Positions 10,280 through 19,611 of a stretch of DNA of 64,000 nucleotides are shown piece by piece. How positions within the stretch are numbered: position 1 is the first letter of the stretch; each line of letters begins with the position of its first letter. Source of the stretch: Streptomyces sp. CNQ-509 (lineage in GTDB: Bacteria; Actinomycetota; Actinomycetes; Streptomycetales; Streptomycetaceae). The notes under the pieces are model-generated. The model did not search any database and was not told where the DNA came from. It worked only from the letters and a program-made list of their open reading frames with translations. The DNA is taken from the NCBI RefSeq assembly GCF_001011035.1, contig NZ_CP011492.1:3667501-3731500 (forward strand). The letters are read 5' to 3'. A program made the translations under genes and the position numbers.

Positions 10280-11371
10280 ATGCGTCTGGACAACGGGGAC
10301 GGCCTGGGGGGCAGCGGGGCGGCTGACGGCGGGGTACCCGGCGGGGGTTCGGGGGGCGGGGGGAGTCTCCGGCAGCAGGTGAAGGACGCGGTGACGCCGC
10401 GGTCCGCGCTGCTGGTGCTGGGGGTGCTGGCGCTGGGCGTGCTCTTCATCACCTCGTACGCGGGTGCCTTCCACTCGCCGAAGCCGAAGGACGTGCCGGT
10501 CGGGGTGGTCGCCCCGGCGCGGGAGCGGGGGAAGGTGGTCGACGGGCTGAACGGGCTGCCGGGTTCGCCGCTGTCGGCGCGGGCGGCGGCGTCGCGGGAC
10601 GAGGCGGTGGACCGGATCCGGGACCGCGGTCTGGACGGCGCGCTGGTCGTCGACCCGCGGGGGTCGAAGGACGTGCTGCTGGTCGCGAGCGGCGGCGGGC
10701 CGTCGCTGTCGGACGCGGTACGGAAGGTCGTGACGGCGGCGGAGCGGGCACAGGGCCGGGACGTGCGGACGGTGGACGTGGCGCCGGCGGACCCGGGGGA
10801 CGCGCGGGGGCTGTCGGCGTTCTACCTGGTGGTGGGGTGGTGCGTCGGCGGGTATCTGTGCGCGGCGATCCTCGCCGTGAGTTACGGGGCGCGGCCGGCG
10901 GGCACGCGGCGGGCGGTGATCCGGCTGGGGGTGCTGGTGCTGTACGCGATCGCGCTGGGGGTGCTGGGTGCGGTGGTGATCGGGCCGGTGCTGGGGGCGC
11001 TGCCGGGCAGCGTGCTGGGTCTGGCGGCGCTGGGGGCGCTGTTGGTGTGTGCGGCGGGGGCGACGACGTTCGCGTTCCAGGGGATGCTGGGGATCCTCGG
11101 GGTCGGGATGACGGTGCTGGTGATCGTCATCGCGGGCAACCCGAGCGCGGGCGGGCCGTATCCGTATCCGCTGCTGCCGCCGTTCTGGCGGGAGATCGGT
11201 CCGGCGCTGATCCCGGGGGCGGGGACGTGGACGGCGCGGTCGATCGCGTACTTCGACGGGCGGGCGATGACGGGGTCGCTGCTGGTGATCGCGGCGTGGG
11301 CGGTGGGCGGGGCGGTGCTGACGCTGCTGTTCGCCCGTATCGACAAGGCGGACGCCCGCCGCCTGGTCTGA
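10280..11371 (+). CDS. ABC-2/YhgE-like polytopic membrane protein (DUF3533 type)
   Basis: This 363-residue protein has a Gly-rich cytosolic N terminus, TM1 at about 40-57, a large extracytoplasmic domain (to about 175) and five to six C-terminal helices, ending with a helix after YFDGRAMTG. That layout resembles ABC-2 permease-like or YhgE/Pip-type proteins. No ATPase is adjacent, so its transport role is uncertain. Confidence 0.7.
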   Translation: MRLDNGDGLGGSGAADGGVPGGGSGGGGSLRQQVKDAVTPRSALLVLGVLALGVLFITSYAGAFHSPKPKDVPVGVVAPARERGKVVDGLNGLPGSPLSARAAASRDEAVDRIRDRGLDGALVVDPRGSKDVLLVASGGGPSLSDAVRKVVTAAERAQGRDVRTVDVAPADPGDARGLSAFYLVVGWCVGGYLCAAILAVSYGARPAGTRRAVIRLGVLVLYAIALGVLGAVVIGPVLGALPGSVLGLAALGALLVCAAGATTFAFQGMLGILGVGMTVLVIVIAGNPSAGGPYPYPLLPPFWREIGPALIPGAGTWTARSIAYFDGRAMTGSLLVIAAWAVGGAVLTLLFARIDKADARRLV

Positions 11372-11650
11372 TGAGGCCGGCCCGGCACCGGCCACACCCG
11401 GCACCCGTATCTTCCCCGCACTCCCGCCCAAGGGTAGACGGCCCCACCGACAACGATTGGCCGCCAGGACACAGCAGAGAGCCGAGACACCGCCGCCGCT
11501 CGCACCCGCCCGGTTCCGGCCGCCGGGCCGGGTGTCCGCCGGGACCTCTTCGCCTGACACCCGCCCGGCACCACGCCGGTCACCCGCCATGACGTCCGCC
11601 GGGCGGGCCGCCGTCAGGCGCCGGCGCGGCGCGCCGGCCCGTCCCGCGGC

Positions 11651-13033
11651 TCAGTGGTGGAAGGCCGGCTGCTGCGGCGCCGGTGTTCCGGCCCCGTCCT
11701 TCAGCCGGTCGAGCGCCTCCCGTACGTCCGCCGCCAGCAGCTCGATCTTGTCGTGGCTGATCCCGTGCCTGATCAGCACCCGCTGGATGACCGTCTCCTG
11801 CCGCCGCGGCGGCAGCGGGTACGCCGGGACCTGCCAGCCGCGCAGCCGCAGTTGCTCCGTCACGTCGTACAGCGTGAAGCCCGCGCCCGCCGGGTCCGTC
11901 AGCGTCCACGACACCGCCGGCAGCGCGCCGCGCCCGTCGTACAGCAGCGTGAACGGGCCCATGCCGGCGATCTGCTCGCCCAGCCACTCGGCGCTGCCGG
12001 CCGCCGCGCGGTAGATGCGGCGGTAGCCCGCGCGGCCCAGCCGCAGCAGGTTGTAGTACTGCGCGACGACCTCGCCGCCGGGCCGGGAGAAGTTCAGCGC
12101 GAACGTCGGCATGTCGCCGCCGAGGTAGCTGACGCGGAAGATCAGGTCCTCGGGCAGCAGGTCGGCGGAGCGCCAGATCGCCCAGCCGACGCCGAGGGGC
12201 GCCATGCCGTACTTGTGGCCGGAGGAGTTGATGGACGCCACCCGCTCCACCCGGAAGTCCCACTCCAGCTCGGGGCGGAGGAACGGGGCGACGAAGCCGC
12301 CGCTGGCGGCGTCCACGTGCACGGGCACGTCCAGGCCCGTGTCGGCCTGGATCGCGTCGAGTTCCGCGGCGATCTCCTTGACCGGCTCGTAGTCGCAGGT
12401 GTATGTGACGCCGAGGATGGCGACGACGCCGATGGTGTTCTCGTCGACGTACTCGCGGAGTTGGTGCGGGCGCAGCCCGGTGGCGTCCGGCTCCAGCGGC
12501 ACCTGGCGCAGCTCGACGTCGAAGTAACGGGCGAACTTCTCCCAGCACACCTGCACGGGACCGCACACCAGGTTCGGCCGGTCGGCGGGCTTGCCCTCGG
12601 CCTTCCGGCGCGTGCGCCAGCGCCATTTGAGCGCCAGGCCGCCGAGCATCGCGGCCTCGCTGGAGCCGGTGGTCGAGCAGCCCATGGTCGTCTCGCCGTG
12701 CGGGGAGTGCCACAGGTCGGCGAGGATGTGCACGCAGCGGTTCTCGATGTCCGCGGTCTGCGGGTACTCGTCCTTGTCGACCATGTTCTTGCCGATGCAC
12801 TCGTCCATGAGGCTGTGCACCTCGTCCTCGGCCCAGGTGGTGCAGAACGTCGCCAGGTTCTGCGCGGCGTTGCCGTCGAGGGCCAGCTCGTCGCGGATGA
12901 GCGCGTTGACGGCGCGCGGGTCGGAGACCTCCTCGGGCATGAAGTATTTGGGCAGCGCGTGCTCGCTGATGGGCATCGCGTAGACGTCGTCGTACGGTCC
13001 GGCGACGCCGCGCTCGGTCTGGTGCAGGGCCAC
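11651..13033 (-). CDS. gadB: Glutamate decarboxylase (PLP-dependent)
   Basis: This 460-residue group II PLP decarboxylase converts glutamate to GABA plus CO2 and contributes to acid tolerance and GABA metabolism. The PLP lysine lies in NSSGHKYGMAPLG. Other family signatures are TTWAEDEVHSLM, NMVDKDEYPQT, GSSEAAMLGGLALKW and VHVDAASGGFVAPF. The GTG start is taken because GAGGAG lies 6 nt upstream; an in-frame start 27 nt earlier lacks such a site. It stands alone, with no glutamate/GABA antiporter beside it. Confidence 0.93.
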   Translation of the reverse strand: MALHQTERGVAGPYDDVYAMPISEHALPKYFMPEEVSDPRAVNALIRDELALDGNAAQNLATFCTTWAEDEVHSLMDECIGKNMVDKDEYPQTADIENRCVHILADLWHSPHGETTMGCSTTGSSEAAMLGGLALKWRWRTRRKAEGKPADRPNLVCGPVQVCWEKFARYFDVELRQVPLEPDATGLRPHQLREYVDENTIGVVAILGVTYTCDYEPVKEIAAELDAIQADTGLDVPVHVDAASGGFVAPFLRPELEWDFRVERVASINSSGHKYGMAPLGVGWAIWRSADLLPEDLIFRVSYLGGDMPTFALNFSRPGGEVVAQYYNLLRLGRAGYRRIYRAAAGSAEWLGEQIAGMGPFTLLYDGRGALPAVSWTLTDPAGAGFTLYDVTEQLRLRGWQVPAYPLPPRRQETVIQRVLIRHGISHDKIELLAADVREALDRLKDGAGTPAPQQPAFHH

Positions 13034-13145
13034 GGTGCGGCTCCTCTCGCCTCGGCGCACCCATCGTGGGCGCCGCGGGCGGCGGGGCAGGGACCGACAC
13101 GCCGCCCACGGGCCCCCGGGGAGGGCCGGGCGCGGCGTCCGCGTG

Positions 13146-14348
13146 TCAGTCCGTACGCGCCCCGCGCAGCCCGGCGAGGGCCGCGAGCGGGAACGCGGGC
13201 ACGTGGTGGCCGTCGCGCCCGGTCATGGGCCCGGCGGCGGTCAGCACGTTGAGCACGGCCTCCTCGACGGCTTCGACGACGGCCGCGTGGAAGGGGTCGA
13301 CGCGGCCCCAGGGTATGAAGCGCAGCGTCTCGTACGGAGCGTCGTCACCGGCGCCGCCGGCGTCCCCGTCCGCGGCGGGGCGCGGCGGGAACGTGCTGGT
13401 GAGGGCGCCCTGGTTGGCGGTGGAGAAGGCGAGGAAGAGATCGCCGGAGAAGTGGCTGCCGGTGGTGCCCGTACGGGCCAGGCCCAGCGGCACCCGCCGG
13501 GCGAGGGCCTTGCACTGCCCGGGCAGCAGCGGCGCGTCGGTCGCGACGACGACGATGACGGACCCGGCCCCGGGCGGCACGGGCCGCTCGGCGCCCGGGC
13601 CTCCGCCCGCGCCCGTACCGCCGCCGCTGCCGCCTCCCCCCTCACGCGCCGCCTCCGCGGCCTCAGCCACCTCCGCGGCCTCCGCAGCCGCCCGTCCCAG
13701 CGGCGTCCCCGCCACGACCAGCTCCCGCCGCGCCCCGAAGTTGGCCTGCACGAAGACGCCGACCGTGTACCGCTCCGACCCGTACCGCACCACGCGCGAG
13801 GCGGTCCCCGAGCCGCCCTTCCACCCGTAGCACCGCATCCCCGTGCCGCCCCCGACGCCGCCCTCCGCGACCGGCCCGCCCGCCGCCGCGTCGATCGCCG
13901 CGCCCGCGTGCGCCGGGGTGACGTGCGCCCCGTGGATGTCGTGCAGGTAGCCGTCCCACGTCTCGGTGACCACCGGCAGCAGCCACTCCGGCGCGATGTC
14001 CCTGCGGTGCGTGCGTACCCACTCGACCACGCCGCGGTGCACCGGCCCGACCGCGTACGTGTTGGTGAGGAGCACCGGCACCGCCAGCGCGCCGCTCTCC
14101 TCCAGCCACGCCGTGCCGGTCATCTCGCCGTTGCCGTTCAGCGAGTGCCACCCCGCCGCGCAGGGCGTCCCGACGCCGTCGCGCCCGCGCGGCAGCAGCG
14201 CCGTGACCCCGGTCCTCACGTCGTCGCCCTCGACCAGCGTCACGTACCCGACCTGGACGCCCGGCACGTCCGTGATCGCGTTCCACTCCCCCGGCTCGCC
14301 GGTCAGCGGGATGCCGAAATCCCGTGCCCGCCCGCGCTCTTCGCTCAT
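13146..14348 (-). CDS. P1 (DmpA/BapA)-family self-cleaving aminopeptidase
   Basis: A roughly 400-residue N-terminal-nucleophile hydrolase. Family motifs include WNAITDVPGVQVGY, GTPCAAGWHSLNGNGEMTG, GGGTGMRCYGWKGGSGTASR and VVVATDAPLLP. In DmpA the chain self-cleaves before a Ser just ahead of that last motif; here the equivalent is GAGS-VIVVVATDAPL. A low-complexity Ala/Glu then Gly-rich insert of about 45 residues directly precedes the predicted cleavage site. The start is uncertain: an ATG 30 nt upstream is also in frame and neither has a strong ribosome site. The substrate is unknown. Confidence 0.85.
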   Translation of the reverse strand: MSEERGRARDFGIPLTGEPGEWNAITDVPGVQVGYVTLVEGDDVRTGVTALLPRGRDGVGTPCAAGWHSLNGNGEMTGTAWLEESGALAVPVLLTNTYAVGPVHRGVVEWVRTHRRDIAPEWLLPVVTETWDGYLHDIHGAHVTPAHAGAAIDAAAGGPVAEGGVGGGTGMRCYGWKGGSGTASRVVRYGSERYTVGVFVQANFGARRELVVAGTPLGRAAAEAAEVAEAAEAAREGGGGSGGGTGAGGGPGAERPVPPGAGSVIVVVATDAPLLPGQCKALARRVPLGLARTGTTGSHFSGDLFLAFSTANQGALTSTFPPRPAADGDAGGAGDDAPYETLRFIPWGRVDPFHAAVVEAVEEAVLNVLTAAGPMTGRDGHHVPAFPLAALAGLRGARTD

Positions 14349-14427
14349 GCGGACCAGTCTCACACCGGGGACTGACATCGCGGCGACGCGCACGCGGACG
14401 GGCGGCGGGACCGGCTCGGCCGGGGCG

Positions 14428-15168
14428 TCAGCCGCCCCAGGGGACGGTCTCGCCGGCCGGCGGGGTCTTGTCCGGGACGGGCTGGTCGAAGGTGAAGTTC
14501 GTCGTCTGCGAGTCGCCGTCGCCCTTCGAGGTCGCCCGCACCGGGAACGGCTTGCCCTGGGTGGAGACGGACAGGGTCAGGTCCATCCCGTCGTGCTTGC
14601 CCGTGACGTCGATGACGGGCTTGCCGTCGACGGTCGTCTCGCTGCCCTTCTTCAGGGTGCCCGCGGAGGTGGCGTCCTTGAGGGTGTCGCGGTACTCGTT
14701 GATGCTGCAGATCCTGGCGAGGTCGGAAAGGCCCTGGTCCTGGGTGGTGCCCTGGAGGAACTTGCCCTCCAGCTTCTGCACGTCCTGCGACTCGCCGGCC
14801 GGGAGGTTGTTCCGCAGCCAGGCGGCGTCGGCCTTGAGCCACACCTTGTCGGCGTGCCGGACGACCTCCAGGCTGCCGCCGTCGGCGGCGAAGCCGACGG
14901 TGCCGACGCAGTTGTTGTCGCGGTCGGCGCTGACGTCGAGGCTGGTCGCGTCGGTGCGGCTGAGCCCGGACCCCGTCCTCTCCGTGGTGACGTGCAGGGA
15001 CCGGGCGTCGTTGAACGCGGACACGGCCCGGTTGGCTATGTCCGTGGCGCTCTCCTTGGCGACGCCGTTGTCGTCCTGTGCGTGGGCGGTCCCTGCGGTA
15101 CCGACCAGAACGGTCGCGCAAAGCGTGGCGCCGAGGGCGCCGAGGGTCGCTTTCCGAGTACGGGGCAT
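14428..15168 (-). CDS. Secreted LppX/LprAFG-like protein
   Basis: A 246-residue exported protein with a signal peptide (MPRTRKATLG, hydrophobic core, cleavage near AHA/QDD). It lacks a lipobox Cys. The mature part has the alternating pattern of LppX/LprAFG-like lipid-binding proteins (residues about 40-240: LHVTTERTGSG, DKVWLKADAAWLRNN, KPVIDVTGKHDGMDLTLSV). The ATG is selected for an upstream GGAAGGA. Such proteins may bind lipids at the cell envelope; the function here is inferred from fold only. Confidence 0.7.
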   Translation of the reverse strand: MPRTRKATLGALGATLCATVLVGTAGTAHAQDDNGVAKESATDIANRAVSAFNDARSLHVTTERTGSGLSRTDATSLDVSADRDNNCVGTVGFAADGGSLEVVRHADKVWLKADAAWLRNNLPAGESQDVQKLEGKFLQGTTQDQGLSDLARICSINEYRDTLKDATSAGTLKKGSETTVDGKPVIDVTGKHDGMDLTLSVSTQGKPFPVRATSKGDGDSQTTNFTFDQPVPDKTPPAGETVPWGG

Positions 15169-15386
15169 CGGAGTTCCTTCCAGGAGGGAACAGCAACGCC
15201 AGAATCGTACATTTAGGGCAAAACGGCCGCACTGCCGGAGCAGCCGCCGCGGGTACGCCCCCTGCCGGCCCATCCGCGGACACGCCTGGAACCACGGTGA
15301 TCCGCGGGGGCGCGCGCCGGGGCGTACGCCGGAGTGAACGGGGCGCACTGCTCGTTCAGAGGGGTGTCCGGAGGTAGAACGGAGTA

Positions 15387-16079
15387 ATGAGCCGCGCCCT
15401 GGCCCCCACCGTGGCGGCCGTGACAGCCGTGGTGACCCTGTTATCAGGCTGCACGGACACATCGCACCGCTGCGACGACCGCCCCGAGCCCTCCGACGTC
15501 AGCGGCCGCCGGCGCCCCGTCGCGATCCGCCCCGGCGGCGGCATCCCCGCCCTGACCACCGCCGCCGCCGCACGGGCCGTACCGGCGGCGGGCCCCGGCG
15601 CGACCGGCACCGACCGGCTCCTCGTCCGCCTGCAGCGCGAGACGCTCCTCATGGCCGACGACCTCCGCCCCGTCCGCCCGGGCCGCTGCACCGGCACCCT
15701 CCCGACACGCGCCGGAGCCACCGCCCGCTGCACCGTCTTCTACGCGGACGTGGAGGTGCCCTGGAAGGTGGAGCGCACCGGCACCCCGCGCGGCACCCGC
15801 CCCCGCTCCACCACCACACCTCTCACCGGCGTCCACACCGCCAGAGCCGTCTACGCCGCCTACGCCCGCCACGTGGCCCGCAGCGACGCCGACGGCCCCC
15901 TGGCCCCCCGCGACCCGCGCTGCGACCGCCTCCCGGACGTCTTCACCGCGCCACCGGGCGAGGACACCGGCTACTTCTGCCAGGACATCCTCTGGTCATG
16001 CCGCAGCGGCGATTTCGACTTCACCTGGAACGACCTCCCCGTACGCACGGACGACCACGGCAAGGTGACCTTCGAGTAG
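15387..16079 (+). CDS. Putative lipoprotein of unknown function
   Basis: This 230-residue protein begins with a lipoprotein signal (MSRALAPTV, then a lipobox LLSGC with Cys at about 22), so it is probably tethered outside the membrane. I recognise no domain. Several Cys remain in the mature part (for example DPRCDRLPD, FCQDILWSCRSGDF), suggesting disulfides. It is divergent from the LppX-like gene. Confidence 0.65.
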   Translation: MSRALAPTVAAVTAVVTLLSGCTDTSHRCDDRPEPSDVSGRRRPVAIRPGGGIPALTTAAAARAVPAAGPGATGTDRLLVRLQRETLLMADDLRPVRPGRCTGTLPTRAGATARCTVFYADVEVPWKVERTGTPRGTRPRSTTTPLTGVHTARAVYAAYARHVARSDADGPLAPRDPRCDRLPDVFTAPPGEDTGYFCQDILWSCRSGDFDFTWNDLPVRTDDHGKVTFE

Positions 16080-16247
16080 CCCCGCGCCTCCGGTGTCGAT
16101 CACCGCCCGGAGCCGGGAGGAGGTCACGCGGTTCTTCGGCAGACTGGAGCTGCCGCAGCCGGGGATCGTCTCGTGCTCGCGGTGGCGGCCGGATGCCGAC
16201 GCCGAAGAATCAAGCGCCGATGAGCGGAAAGCGAAGGCTTGGACACC

Positions 16248-17474
16248 ATGACAGAGACCACTTCCGGCTCCGCGGGCGATGAGGCCGGCCGCGGCACCGG
16301 CACGGCTGCCGGAAACGGCGCGCCGGTCATTCTGAGCAACGAACCCGGCTCGTTCGCCCGGGACGTCCTGGCCGAACGTCATCCGGCCCTGATCGAACAG
16401 GTACGAGACGCCTTCCCCTACGGCCGCCGCCAGCACGACGCGCTCGACGCCCTGCTGGACGAGATCACCAACGGTGTCGTCGAACCGCTCCCCCGCTCGG
16501 AGCACGATCACGCGGCTTGGTCCGAGTGGGGACAGGGGCACTTCGGGCGATCGTGGTTCGACGTCCCGTTCCTGTGGGCCGAGAGCTACTTCTACCGCAG
16601 GCTGCTCGGCGCCATCGAGTACTTCGGCTCGGGCCCGTGGCAGGGCATCGACCCCTTCGCCCCCTTCAAGGAGGCTGAGCTGCGCGGTACGGCGGTGGAC
16701 AACGAACTGCGGGCCCTCGACGCACTCGCCGGCGCCCCCGCCGGCGAGCGGGCCGCGGCACTGCTCCACGCCGCGCTCTGGGGCAATCGCGCAGACCTCG
16801 GATTCCGCGTGACGGCCGCGGAACCGGCGGCGGGCGACACTGACGGCGGCCTGGTCGCCGACGACAGTGCGGTGCTCTGGCGGCTGCTGCCCGCCGGAGC
16901 CCTGGCACCCGTCGCCGTCGTGGCGGACAACGCGGGGCGAGAACTGATCCCGGACCTGGTCCTCGTCGACCACCTCCTTGAGCACGGGCACGCCGAGCAG
17001 GTCGCGCTCCACGTCAAGCCGGCCCCGTACTACGTCTCCGACGCGACGCTCCCGGACGTCGTCGACTGCCTCCGCCGCCTCACCGAGGCGCCCGGTGAAG
17101 CCGGCACGATCGGCGGGCGCTTGTGGAAGGCCATGGCAACCGGGCGCATGGAGGTACGTGCCCACCCGTTCTTCTGCGCCCCGCTGCCGTACGAGGAGAT
17201 GCCCGGGGACCTCCGGAAGGAGTTCGAGGCCGTCTCGCTCACGATCTTCAAGGGGGACCTCAACTACCGCCGTCTCGTGGGCGACCGGAAGTGGCATGCC
17301 ACGGTGCCGTTCGCGGAACGCACCGCCCATTTCCCACGGGCGGTCGCGGCGCTCCGCACCCTGAAGTCCGATGTCGTCGTGGGGCTGGAACAGGGGACCG
17401 TGGAGACTCTTGAACGGTCCGGCGCGGCCTGGCGCACCGACGGTACCCACGCGCTGACCCAGGTTCGCGAGTAG
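16248..17474 (+). CDS. ARMT1/DUF89-family damage-control phosphatase homologue
   Basis: A 408-residue protein matching the DUF89 fold. Signature motifs are VADNAGRELIPDLVL (the Asp-Asn pair coordinates metal), the Arg/Lys-rich FKGDLNYRRLVGD near the C terminus, and an N-terminal helical region (EWGQGHFGRSWFDVPFLWAESYFYRRLL). Known members remove phosphate from damaged or over-accumulated sugar phosphates. The ATG within ATGACAGAG is preferred over a TTG 9 nt upstream. Its neighbours do not point to a specific pathway. Confidence 0.85.
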   Translation: MTETTSGSAGDEAGRGTGTAAGNGAPVILSNEPGSFARDVLAERHPALIEQVRDAFPYGRRQHDALDALLDEITNGVVEPLPRSEHDHAAWSEWGQGHFGRSWFDVPFLWAESYFYRRLLGAIEYFGSGPWQGIDPFAPFKEAELRGTAVDNELRALDALAGAPAGERAAALLHAALWGNRADLGFRVTAAEPAAGDTDGGLVADDSAVLWRLLPAGALAPVAVVADNAGRELIPDLVLVDHLLEHGHAEQVALHVKPAPYYVSDATLPDVVDCLRRLTEAPGEAGTIGGRLWKAMATGRMEVRAHPFFCAPLPYEEMPGDLRKEFEAVSLTIFKGDLNYRRLVGDRKWHATVPFAERTAHFPRAVAALRTLKSDVVVGLEQGTVETLERSGAAWRTDGTHALTQVRE

Positions 17475-17605
17475 GTCCTGGCGCCGACCGGACTCACCGA
17501 GGACATGTGTGCTCGGCAGGGTGAAGTCGGCCTTGGATGACGTCTCCCCGGTCGTCCGGGCGGCTCTCGTGGTTGTCGCCGGCCTGCTGTGGGACAAGCC
17601 GCCGG

Positions 17606-18649
17606 TCAGTCCAGGTCGGACATGTCGAGTACGAAGCGGTAGCGGACGTCGTTGCGTTCCAGGCGTTCGAGAGCGGTGTTCACCTGGGACGACGGCAGTA
17701 GTTCGATGTCTGCGGTGATGTCGTGTTCGGCGCAGAAGCGCAGCATGGCCCCGGTGGACGGGCGGCCGCCGCTGCCGGCGGAGCTGAGCTTCTTGCGGCC
17801 GATGAGCAGGTCGAGGGTGTCCACGGTGACCGGTCCGAGGTGGCCGAGGTGGCTGAGGGTGCCGTCCATGGCGGTCATCCGCAGGTACGGGGCCAGGTCG
17901 TGGGGGGCGGAGATGGTGTCGATGACCACGTCGAACCGGTCGCGGACCGTGTCCGTCTGCGTGGAGTCGGTGGACACGACGAATCCCCGCGCCCCCAGGG
18001 CGCGCGCTTCGCCGGCCTTGTCCGGAGTGCGGCTGATGACGGAAGTCGTGGCACCGAGCGCGGTCGCCATCTTGACCGCGAGGTGCCCCAGTCCGCCCAG
18101 TCCGGCAACGGCGACGGTGCTGCCCGGGCCCACTCCGAGCGCCTGCAACGGTTCCCAGACGGTGACTCCGGCGCAGAGCAGGGGGGCTGCGGCGGCCGCG
18201 TCGAGGCCCGCGGGGAGGTGGTGGGCGAACCGATGGCTCACCACGTACTCGCGGGAGTACCCGCCCAGCGTGGTCGTCCCGTCCTGCCGGTCGGCTCCGC
18301 CGTAGGTCAGCGTCGGAAACTCACGGCAGAAGTTCTCCTGGCCGGCCTGGCACATGCGGCAGATGCGGCACGAGTCGACGATGTTGCCGACTGCCACGGG
18401 AGCGCCCGGGGAGAAACCGGAAACCGCACTGCCGGCCTCGGTGACGACGCCGGTGAACTCATGCCCGGGTACGAGCACGCCGTCCGCGTCGCTCTCGTGG
18501 GCGTGCAGCGCGTGGAGGTCCGTGTGGCAGACGCCGCAGTACTCCACACGTACCGCGATGTCGTCCGGGCGCAGCTCCCGTCGCTCCAGCGCCGTGCGGC
18601 GCAGGGTCCGCGTCGCGCTGTCCGCGCGCCATCCAGTCGTAGGGCGCAT
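17606..18649 (-). CDS. Zinc-dependent alcohol dehydrogenase (MDR family)
   Basis: A 347-residue zinc alcohol dehydrogenase. Catalytic zinc ligands appear in EYCGVCHTDLH and GHEFTG. The structural zinc is bound by closely spaced Cys in SCRICRMCQAGQENFC. The NAD(P)-binding site is VAGLGGLGHLAVKMA. The overall pattern resembles cinnamyl-alcohol-dehydrogenase-type aldehyde reductases. The chosen ATG has GAGGAG 6 nt upstream. It is divergent from a tetR gene, and a perfect operator palindrome lies just upstream of its ribosome site, so repression by that TetR with aldehyde or alcohol induction is likely. Confidence 0.92.
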   Translation of the reverse strand: MRPTTGWRADSATRTLRRTALERRELRPDDIAVRVEYCGVCHTDLHALHAHESDADGVLVPGHEFTGVVTEAGSAVSGFSPGAPVAVGNIVDSCRICRMCQAGQENFCREFPTLTYGGADRQDGTTTLGGYSREYVVSHRFAHHLPAGLDAAAAAPLLCAGVTVWEPLQALGVGPGSTVAVAGLGGLGHLAVKMATALGATTSVISRTPDKAGEARALGARGFVVSTDSTQTDTVRDRFDVVIDTISAPHDLAPYLRMTAMDGTLSHLGHLGPVTVDTLDLLIGRKKLSSAGSGGRPSTGAMLRFCAEHDITADIELLPSSQVNTALERLERNDVRYRFVLDMSDLD

Positions 18650-18663
18650 CACCATCTCCTCAG

Positions 18664-18681
18664 ACAGACTGTTCGGTCTGT
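18664..18681. promoter_or_regulatory. TetR operator O1 (adh side)
   Basis: A perfect palindrome ACAGAC-N6-GTCTGT next to the adh ribosome-binding site. An identical-arm copy lies exactly 50 bp away beside tetR. Confidence 0.8.
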
Positions 18682-18713
18682 TTGACGGTAGGCGCAGGGG
18701 AGCCGAGAAGCAA

Positions 18714-18731
18714 ACAGACAAGTCGGTCTGT
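18714..18731. promoter_or_regulatory. TetR operator O2 (tetR side)
   Basis: A second ACAGAC-N6-GTCTGT palindrome ending 3 nt before the tetR ATG. Both centres share CG at the right end of the spacer. Its position suggests autorepression. Confidence 0.8.
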
Positions 18732-18734
18732 AAG

Positions 18735-19340
18735 ATGCGGAGCATGCCTGAGCAGCCGTCCAGCAGCCGCGGAGCCGCGACGTACCAGCGCATCGTCGAC
18801 GCCGCCACCCGGGAATTCGCCCGGCACGGCATCGCCGGCGCACGCATCGACCGGATCATCGCCGCCGCACGCACCAACAAGGCACAGCTCTACGGCTACT
18901 TCGGCAACAAGGACGCGCTCTTCGACGCGATCTTCTTCGCCTCACTGGAGCGGATCACCAATGTCGTCCCCATCGACGCCGCGGACCTCGCCGACTGGGC
19001 GGTGCGCCTCTACGACGAATACCTCAGCCGCCCGGATCTGATCCGGCTCGCGACCTGGGCGCGCCTGGAGCGGCGCCCGACCGGGAACCTCGTGCCGGAC
19101 CACGACCGCTATGACGACCACAAACTCCGCGCCATCGCAGAGGCCCAGGCCGCCGGGCGCATCAGGCAGGCAGACCCCTTCGACCTCATGGCCATGGTCA
19201 TCGCCATGTCCATGGCCTGGTCCCCGGTGAGCAACGTCTACGCCGCCTCCGCCGGGGAGACCGCGGCCGTGCACGACCAACGGCGCGCCCTGCTCCGAGA
19301 CTGCGTACAGCGCGCGGTGGCCCCGGACCCGGGAGCCTGA
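18735..19340 (+). CDS. TetR-family repressor
   Basis: A 201-residue regulator with an N-terminal helix-turn-helix (YQRIVDAATREFARHGIAGA, then NKAQLYGYFGNKDALFDAIF) and an all-helical ligand domain. It is divergent from the alcohol dehydrogenase gene with two matching operators between them. The start could be this ATG or the one 9 nt downstream; neither has a good ribosome site, so a leaderless transcript is possible. Confidence 0.88.
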   Translation: MRSMPEQPSSSRGAATYQRIVDAATREFARHGIAGARIDRIIAAARTNKAQLYGYFGNKDALFDAIFFASLERITNVVPIDAADLADWAVRLYDEYLSRPDLIRLATWARLERRPTGNLVPDHDRYDDHKLRAIAEAQAAGRIRQADPFDLMAMVIAMSMAWSPVSNVYAASAGETAAVHDQRRALLRDCVQRAVAPDPGA

Positions 19341-19459
19341 GCACACCACGACGCCTGGGCACGGCCCGCACACACCCGCGAGTGCGGGCCGCGCGCACTA
19401 CACCTGCGAGGTGTGCCCTGATCGGACCGAAGGAGCAGGTCAGAGCGGTATTCCACTCC

Positions 19460-19506
19460 TCAGGCCGCCTGCAGCGGAGCGTCCTCGCGCCATTTGAGGA
19501 TCTTGT
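19460..19506 (-). other. attL: attL: left attachment site with displaced 3' end of the target gene
   Basis: The reverse strand reads KILKWREDAPLQAA then stop, the original C terminus of the ATP-binding protein now located at 42 kb. The 28 bp at 19479-19506 are identical to 41997-42024. The other 19 bp differ from the right copy at four positions, all synonymous third-codon bases. Homology stops sharply at 19506. Confidence 0.9.
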
Positions 19507-19550
19507 GCGGCCCACACAGCCCTGACCTGCATATTTATCGCCGGAACGTT

Positions 19551-19593
19551 GCTGACCAGCAAGAACCGCCTTCACTGTTCTCTGCTGGTCAGC
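19551..19593. repeat. 10-bp inverted repeat inside the left end of the element
   Basis: GCTGACCAGC (19551-19560) pairs with GCTGGTCAGC (19584-19593) across a 23-nt loop, followed by GGCGTTTTC. It may be a terminator for the leftward operon or a protein-binding site near attL. Confidence 0.5.
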
Positions 19594-19611
19594 GGCGTTT
19601 TCGACCCCCGC

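Noticed and set aside
17509..17718. Possible 69-residue protein between the ARMT1-like gene and adh
   Set aside because: It overlaps the 3' end of the dehydrogenase gene in antisense and has no ribosome site.
19460..19506. tRNA gene as integration target
   Set aside because: The repeat decodes as the end of a protein gene (KILKWREDAPLQAA-stop) and folds into no cloverleaf.
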